From DASXAI01 sp963728985 (lineage in GTDB: Bacteria > Actinomycetota > Acidimicrobiia > Acidimicrobiales > Ilumatobacteraceae): a stretch of 64,000 nt of DNA. The notes below the pieces were generated by a model, which made no database searches, was not told the DNA's origin, and saw nothing but the letters and a program-made list of their open reading frames with translations. The DNA lies in NCBI GenBank assembly GCA_963728985.1, contig CAVSME010000001.1, positions 1-64,000 on the forward strand, read 5' to 3'. The translations under genes were made by a program, and so were the position numbers. Of this stretch, positions 60,139 to 64,000 are shown piece after piece (position 1 is the stretch's first letter; every line of letters begins with the position of its first letter).

Positions 60139-60617
60139 TCGACCACCTCGGCCTGGGGGACCTGCAGGAGCGTGCTCGGCGCCACCAGCAGCTTGCAGCT
60201 CCGGCTACCGCCACCGAGGATGATCCGCGGGCGCGCCATCACGGCAGCATCCACCCACAGCGGGACATCGGCCGGCAGCCCGAAGGCGGTGACGCCGCCG
60301 ATCAGCATCCCGGTCAGCTGCTTGGTCTCCTCGGCGGAGGCGAACGACGCCTTCCTGGCGCCGAGCCGGCGACGCACGGCACCGTTCACGTCGAGGCGGG
60401 TCGTGGCCAGCACCACGCACGCCGCGTACACCGCCGGTGTGGACTTGCCGGCGACCACGATGGTGTTGGCCGAGTCCTCGGGGGCGTAGCCGTAGGCCTC
60501 GCAGAAGGCCGCGGTGTCGGCCAGGTCGGGGTCGCAGGCGACGATCTCGTGCTCGATGCCCAGCTCGTCGAGCTGCCGGCGCACGCTCAGCTCGGCCGGG
60601 TCGGTCGTTGGTTCCAC
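60123..60617 (-). CDS. YbaK/EbsC-type aminoacyl-tRNA deacylase
   Basis: A 164-residue YbaK-domain protein, which hydrolyses misacylated Cys- or Ala-tRNA(Pro). Supporting segments are ANTIVVAGKSTPAVYAACVVLATTRLD, the conserved ARKASFASAEETKQLTGMLIGGVTAFGLPADVPLWVDA and IILGGGSRSCKLL. The essential lysine of the family fits K in GKST or ARKAS. Start GTG at 60617. It is a few bases from the LysR gene on the same strand. The partner ProRS is not in the window. Confidence 0.85.
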   Translation of the reverse strand: MEPTTDPAELSVRRQLDELGIEHEIVACDPDLADTAAFCEAYGYAPEDSANTIVVAGKSTPAVYAACVVLATTRLDVNGAVRRRLGARKASFASAEETKQLTGMLIGGVTAFGLPADVPLWVDAAVMARPRIILGGGSRSCKLLVAPSTLLQVPQAEVVDQLAK

Positions 60618-60621
60618 GCGT

Positions 60622-61569
60622 TCAACTCCAGATCGTGACGTAGACGGGCGGGCGGAACCGGCTGGGCGGGACGCCGCTGCGGGGATCGTGCATGAGGTGC
60701 ATGGCCTGGGGCGTGAGCGAGAAGCGGTGGAACGACGACGCCGCACGGGTGCGCCGGTCGGGAGCGAGGCTGCTGATGTGCCAGTGGATCTCGACCGGCA
60801 GGCCGGGCAGATCGATGGCCCGCAGCCGGCGCTGGCGCACCTCCGGCGCCACGAGGTGAGCGATCGCCGGGGCCACGCCCAGTCCGGCCGCCGCCGCCGC
60901 CCACGCCGCTGACTGGCTGGGGAAGACCTCGATGCGCGACTCGGGCACCCGCCACGTGGCCAGCAGCTGGCCGACGGGCGACTCAGGGTCGGCGCCACCC
61001 GGATCGACGAGCCACGGCATGGCGGCGAGACGTTCGCTGCTGATGGCCGGACCCGCATCGGGCGACGCCATGACCACGAGGTGACATCGCATCATGGCCA
61101 CGCTCTCCACCCCGGCGGTCCGGTCGAACCCGGGACCGAGGGCGACGTCGGCCATGCGCGACTGGACCAGCACCGGCATCTCCGCGGTGGAAGCCACGCC
61201 GAGCGACACCTCGACGCCCCCGACCTTCGCCGTGAACCCGTCGACGAGGTTGGGCGCCACGAGCTCGGCGATCTCGCTGGACGCGATGACCCGCAGGTGC
61301 TCGGGCGCGCCCTGCGCAGCGCGCACCGCCGACTCCGCTTCGGCCCCGAGCGAGACGATCTGCGACGCGATGGTGATCAATCGTTGACCACCGTCTGTCA
61401 GGTTCATTCCTGTCGCGCTGCGGACGAGGAGGTCGTCGTCGAGGTGCTTGCGCAGCGCCGCCAGCGCCTGCGAGACCGCCGGTTCGCTCACGCCGAGCAC
61501 TTGCGCCGCGGCCCGCACCGATCCGAGCCGAGCCACCAGCACGAAGGCACCCAGTTGGGTGAGCGTCAT
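60622..61569 (-). CDS. LysR-family regulator, divergent to the coxMSL genes
   Basis: A 315-residue LysR regulator. The N-terminal HTH is LTQLGAFVLVARLGSVRAAAQVLGVSEPAVSQALAALRKHL, and the two-lobe sensor domain follows to the end. ATG at 61569 is the normal start for such proteins; ATG at 61590 is less likely because it lies in the palindrome at 61588. It is divergent from CO-dehydrogenase-type genes, and LysR regulators often control their neighbouring divergent operon. The stop is 4 bases before the YbaK start. Confidence 0.88.
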   Translation of the reverse strand: MTLTQLGAFVLVARLGSVRAAAQVLGVSEPAVSQALAALRKHLDDDLLVRSATGMNLTDGGQRLITIASQIVSLGAEAESAVRAAQGAPEHLRVIASSEIAELVAPNLVDGFTAKVGGVEVSLGVASTAEMPVLVQSRMADVALGPGFDRTAGVESVAMMRCHLVVMASPDAGPAISSERLAAMPWLVDPGGADPESPVGQLLATWRVPESRIEVFPSQSAAWAAAAAGLGVAPAIAHLVAPEVRQRRLRAIDLPGLPVEIHWHISSLAPDRRTRAASSFHRFSLTPQAMHLMHDPRSGVPPSRFRPPVYVTIWS

Positions 61570-61587
61570 CGCCCGGGACGGTAGCCC

Positions 61588-61605
61588 CATAAGCGAAGGC
61601 TTATG
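61588..61605. promoter_or_regulatory. Perfect palindrome CATAAGC-GAAG-GCTTATG, LysR-type box
   Basis: CATAAGC and GCTTATG are exact complements with a 4-base spacer; the T-N11-A form fits LysR boxes. TTGACC (61612-61617), a possible -35, starts 7 bases downstream, ahead of coxM (61647). A binding site touching the -35 fits activation of coxMSL. It also overlaps the upstream start option for the LysR gene. Confidence 0.65.
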
Positions 61606-61646
61606 ACGGCGTTGACCGGGCTCGGTCGAGAGCGCATCGTCCGCTC

Positions 61647-62522
61647 ATGCAGCTGCCCGCACCGTTCGAGTACGAGCGGGCCACCAGTGTCGACCATGCC
61701 ATCGCCCTGCTCGAACGGCACGGGCCCGAAGCGCGGTTGATCGCCGGTGGTCACAGCCTTCTCCCCATGATGAAGCTCCGCCTCGCCCGGCCGGAGGTGC
61801 TCATCGACGTGAACGACCTCAGCGATCTGGCCGGCATCAGCATCAGCGGTGGGGAGTTGCGCATCGGCGCCATGGCCCGCCACGCCGATGTGCTGTCGTC
61901 GCCGCTCGTGGCCGAGCACTTCCCCATCTTCGTCGACGCCGAGCGGGTGATCGCCGATCCCGTCGTGCGCAACCGGGGCACCGTGGGGGGCTCGCTGTGC
62001 CAGGCCGATCCGTCCGAGGACCTGTCCGCCGCGTTCGCCGCGGTGCACGCCTCCGTGGTGATCCGCGGTTCCGGTGGCGAGCGCACGGTCTCGGCGCGCC
62101 AGCTCCACGTCGGCCCGTACGAGACGGTCGTCGCTCCTGCCGAGGTGCTCACCGAGATCCGCGTGCCGATCCGTCCCGGATGCGGCAGCGCCTACGAGAA
62201 GGTCGAGCGGCGCGTCGGCGACTGGGCGGTGGCCGCCGCCGGCGTGGCCGTGTGGCTCGACGGCGACACGATCGCGGACATCGGCATCGGCCTCACGGCG
62301 GTCGGGGCCGAGCACTTCCACGCTCCCGCGGCCGAGGATGCCGTGCGCGGTCAAGCCGTCAGCGACGACGCCATCGCCACGGCCGCCCGCATCGCCGCCG
62401 AGACGTGCACCCCGCAGCCGGACCAGCGCGGTCCGGTCGACTACAAGCGCCACCTGGCCGGCGAGCTCACCCGCCGGGCCATGGAGCGCGCCATCGCCCG
62501 AGCCCGTGGACAGGAGGCCTGA
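61647..62522 (+). CDS. coxM: Aerobic CO dehydrogenase-type FAD subunit
   Basis: A 291-residue FAD-binding subunit of xanthine oxidase-family enzymes. AGGHSLLPMMKLRLARPEVLIDVNDL and NRGTVGGSLCQADPSEDL are the two FAD-binding signatures. The C-terminal CODH-type domain begins near ERRVGDWAVAAAGVAVWL. It passes electrons from the FeS subunit to an acceptor. The gene starts at ATG 61647 and overlaps nothing upstream; the next gene begins one base after its stop. Confidence 0.88.
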   Translation: MQLPAPFEYERATSVDHAIALLERHGPEARLIAGGHSLLPMMKLRLARPEVLIDVNDLSDLAGISISGGELRIGAMARHADVLSSPLVAEHFPIFVDAERVIADPVVRNRGTVGGSLCQADPSEDLSAAFAAVHASVVIRGSGGERTVSARQLHVGPYETVVAPAEVLTEIRVPIRPGCGSAYEKVERRVGDWAVAAAGVAVWLDGDTIADIGIGLTAVGAEHFHAPAAEDAVRGQAVSDDAIATAARIAAETCTPQPDQRGPVDYKRHLAGELTRRAMERAIARARGQEA

Positions 62523-62523
62523 G

Positions 62524-62996
<473 letters not shown>

Positions 62997-63000
<4 letters not shown>

Positions 63001-64000
63001 CGGCCACCGAAGAGCGCGCCAACCCGATCGGCTTCGGCCGCATGCTGCGCAAGGAGGACGTGCGCTTCGTCCGCGGCAAGGGCAACTACGTCGACGATGT
63101 GGTGCTGCCGGGCATGCTCCACGGCGCGGTGCTGCGCAGCCCGTTCGCCCACGCTCGCATCACATCGATCGACACGAGCGCGGCCGAGGCCCACCCGAAG
63201 GTGCGCGCCGTCATCACCGGCGCGACGCTCGAGAGCCTGGGCCTGGCCTGGATCCCATCGCTGTCGCACGACGTCGTGGCCGTGCTGGCCACCGACAAGG
63301 TGCGCTACCAAGGGCAGGAGGTCGCCTTCGTCGTCGCCGACGACCGCTACGCGGCCCGTGACGCGCTCGAGCTCATCGACGTGGAGTACGAAGCACTACC
63401 GCCGGTGATCGACGCCCGCAAGGCGCTCGACCCAGGTGCGCCCGTCATCCGCGACGACATCGCCGGCAAGACCGACAACTTCATCTTCGACTGGGAAGCG
63501 GGCGACGGCGCGACCGCCGACGCCGCGTTCGCCGGCGCCGACGTCGTCGTGACGCAGGACGTCCTCTATCCGCGCGTGCACCCGGCGCCGATGGAGACGT
63601 GCGGCGTGGTGGCCGACATGGACAAGGTCACCGGCAAGCTCACCATCTGGTGCACCACGCAGGCGCCCCATGCCCATCGCACGCTGTACGCGCTCGTGGC
63701 CGGCCTGCCCGAGCACAAGATCCGCGTGATCAGCCCGGACATCGGCGGCGGGTTCGGCAACAAGGTCGGCATCTACCCGGGCTACGTGCTGTCGGTGGTG
63801 GGGTCGATCGTGACCGGCAAGCCGGTGAAGTGGATGGAGGATCGCTCCGAGAACCTCATGAGCACCTCGTTCGCCCGCGACTACCACATGCGGGGCGAGA
63901 TCGCCGCGACGAGCGACGGCCGGATCGTGGGCATGAAGGTCGACGTGCTCGCCGATCACGGTGCGTTCAACAACACCGCGCAGCCCACCAAGTACCCCGC
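62997..64000 (+). CDS. coxL: Aerobic CO dehydrogenase-type large Mo subunit (3' partial)
   Basis: The first 334 residues of a large molybdopterin-cytosine-dinucleotide subunit are present, running off the window. It begins TATEERANPIGFGRMLRKEDVRFVRGKGNYVDD, then has RVHPAPMETCGVVADMD and SPDIGGGFGNKVGIYPGYV. Gene order M-S-L is the order seen for form I CO dehydrogenases (form II is usually S-L-M). The motif that decides it (AYxCSFR versus AYRGAGR) lies beyond position 64000, so true CO oxidation is unproved. Confidence 0.85.

Overview
The window is very GC-rich, uses many GTG starts, and has dense, often overlapping genes on both strands. Gene content points to an actinobacterium (Actinomycetota), most likely an uncultured Acidimicrobiia-type lineage. 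Evidence includes five luciferase-like (LLM) flavin/F420-type oxidoreductases, a BTAD/SARP-AAA regulator, an aerobic CO-dehydrogenase-type operon, a mycothiol-type DinB protein, several secreted repeat proteins and a WS/DGAT acyltransferase. The assignment is inferred from gene families; no rRNA or marker gene is present. I saw no tRNA, rRNA, CRISPR array, insertion sequence or prophage.

Layout. 1-5.0 kb (+): a tightly overlapping operon with a polyprenyl diphosphate synthase (badly frameshifted), two unrecognised ORFs (one frameshifted, one with an amber stop), a CrtC-like hydratase, an SCP2-like lipid-binding protein and a WS/DGAT acyltransferase. Together they suggest making, carrying and esterifying an isoprenoid. 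5.2-7.1 kb: an atypical RibF and a TauD-type dioxygenase. 7.1-11.4 kb (-): an operon of His-rich FmdB zinc ribbon, LLM oxidoreductase and MBL hydrolase, next to an AcoR-like regulator that lacks GAFTGA; both carry a GTGTCCCAA upstream motif. 11.5-24 kb: secreted beta-helix, propeller and triplicate-module proteins, a FAD monooxygenase, a DinB protein, a TetR/MFS efflux pair and PEP carboxylase. 24-31 kb (+): a MacAB-like export system with two adaptor proteins, ATPase, permease, a truncated response regulator and a Cys-repeat lipoprotein. Two promoter-region direct repeats with 11-bp period look like OmpR-type binding sites.

31.2-38.2 kb (-): a catabolic-looking cluster with two LLM oxidoreductases, an acetoacetate-decarboxylase-like protein, a cupin, a deleted PhyH-type dioxygenase, a TetR repressor and a Baeyer-Villiger-type monooxygenase. 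38.3-51.6 kb: Dps, an MBL hydrolase, three SDRs, hemerythrin, a 1170-residue SARP-AAA regulator, a VOC protein, two crotonase-fold proteins, a class III CoA-transferase and another LLM enzyme. 51.5-61.6 kb: TerB-like, PEP-mutase-like, a membrane sulfite-oxidase-fold Mo enzyme, an alpha/beta hydrolase, methyltransferases, XRE, TetR and LysR regulators, a C26 amidohydrolase and a YbaK-type deacylase. 61.6-64 kb (+): coxM-coxS-coxL, with coxL running off the end.

Sequence quality matters here. At least three conserved genes (TetR at 16.8 kb, ppc at 19.3 kb, MBL at 39.6 kb) are each broken by one frameshift, and all three have length 3n+1. The first 2.1 kb holds many more. The preserved protein sequence on both sides suggests sequencing or assembly errors rather than old pseudogenes. 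By contrast the O-methyltransferase, PhyH and response-regulator remnants lack whole segments and look like real deletions.
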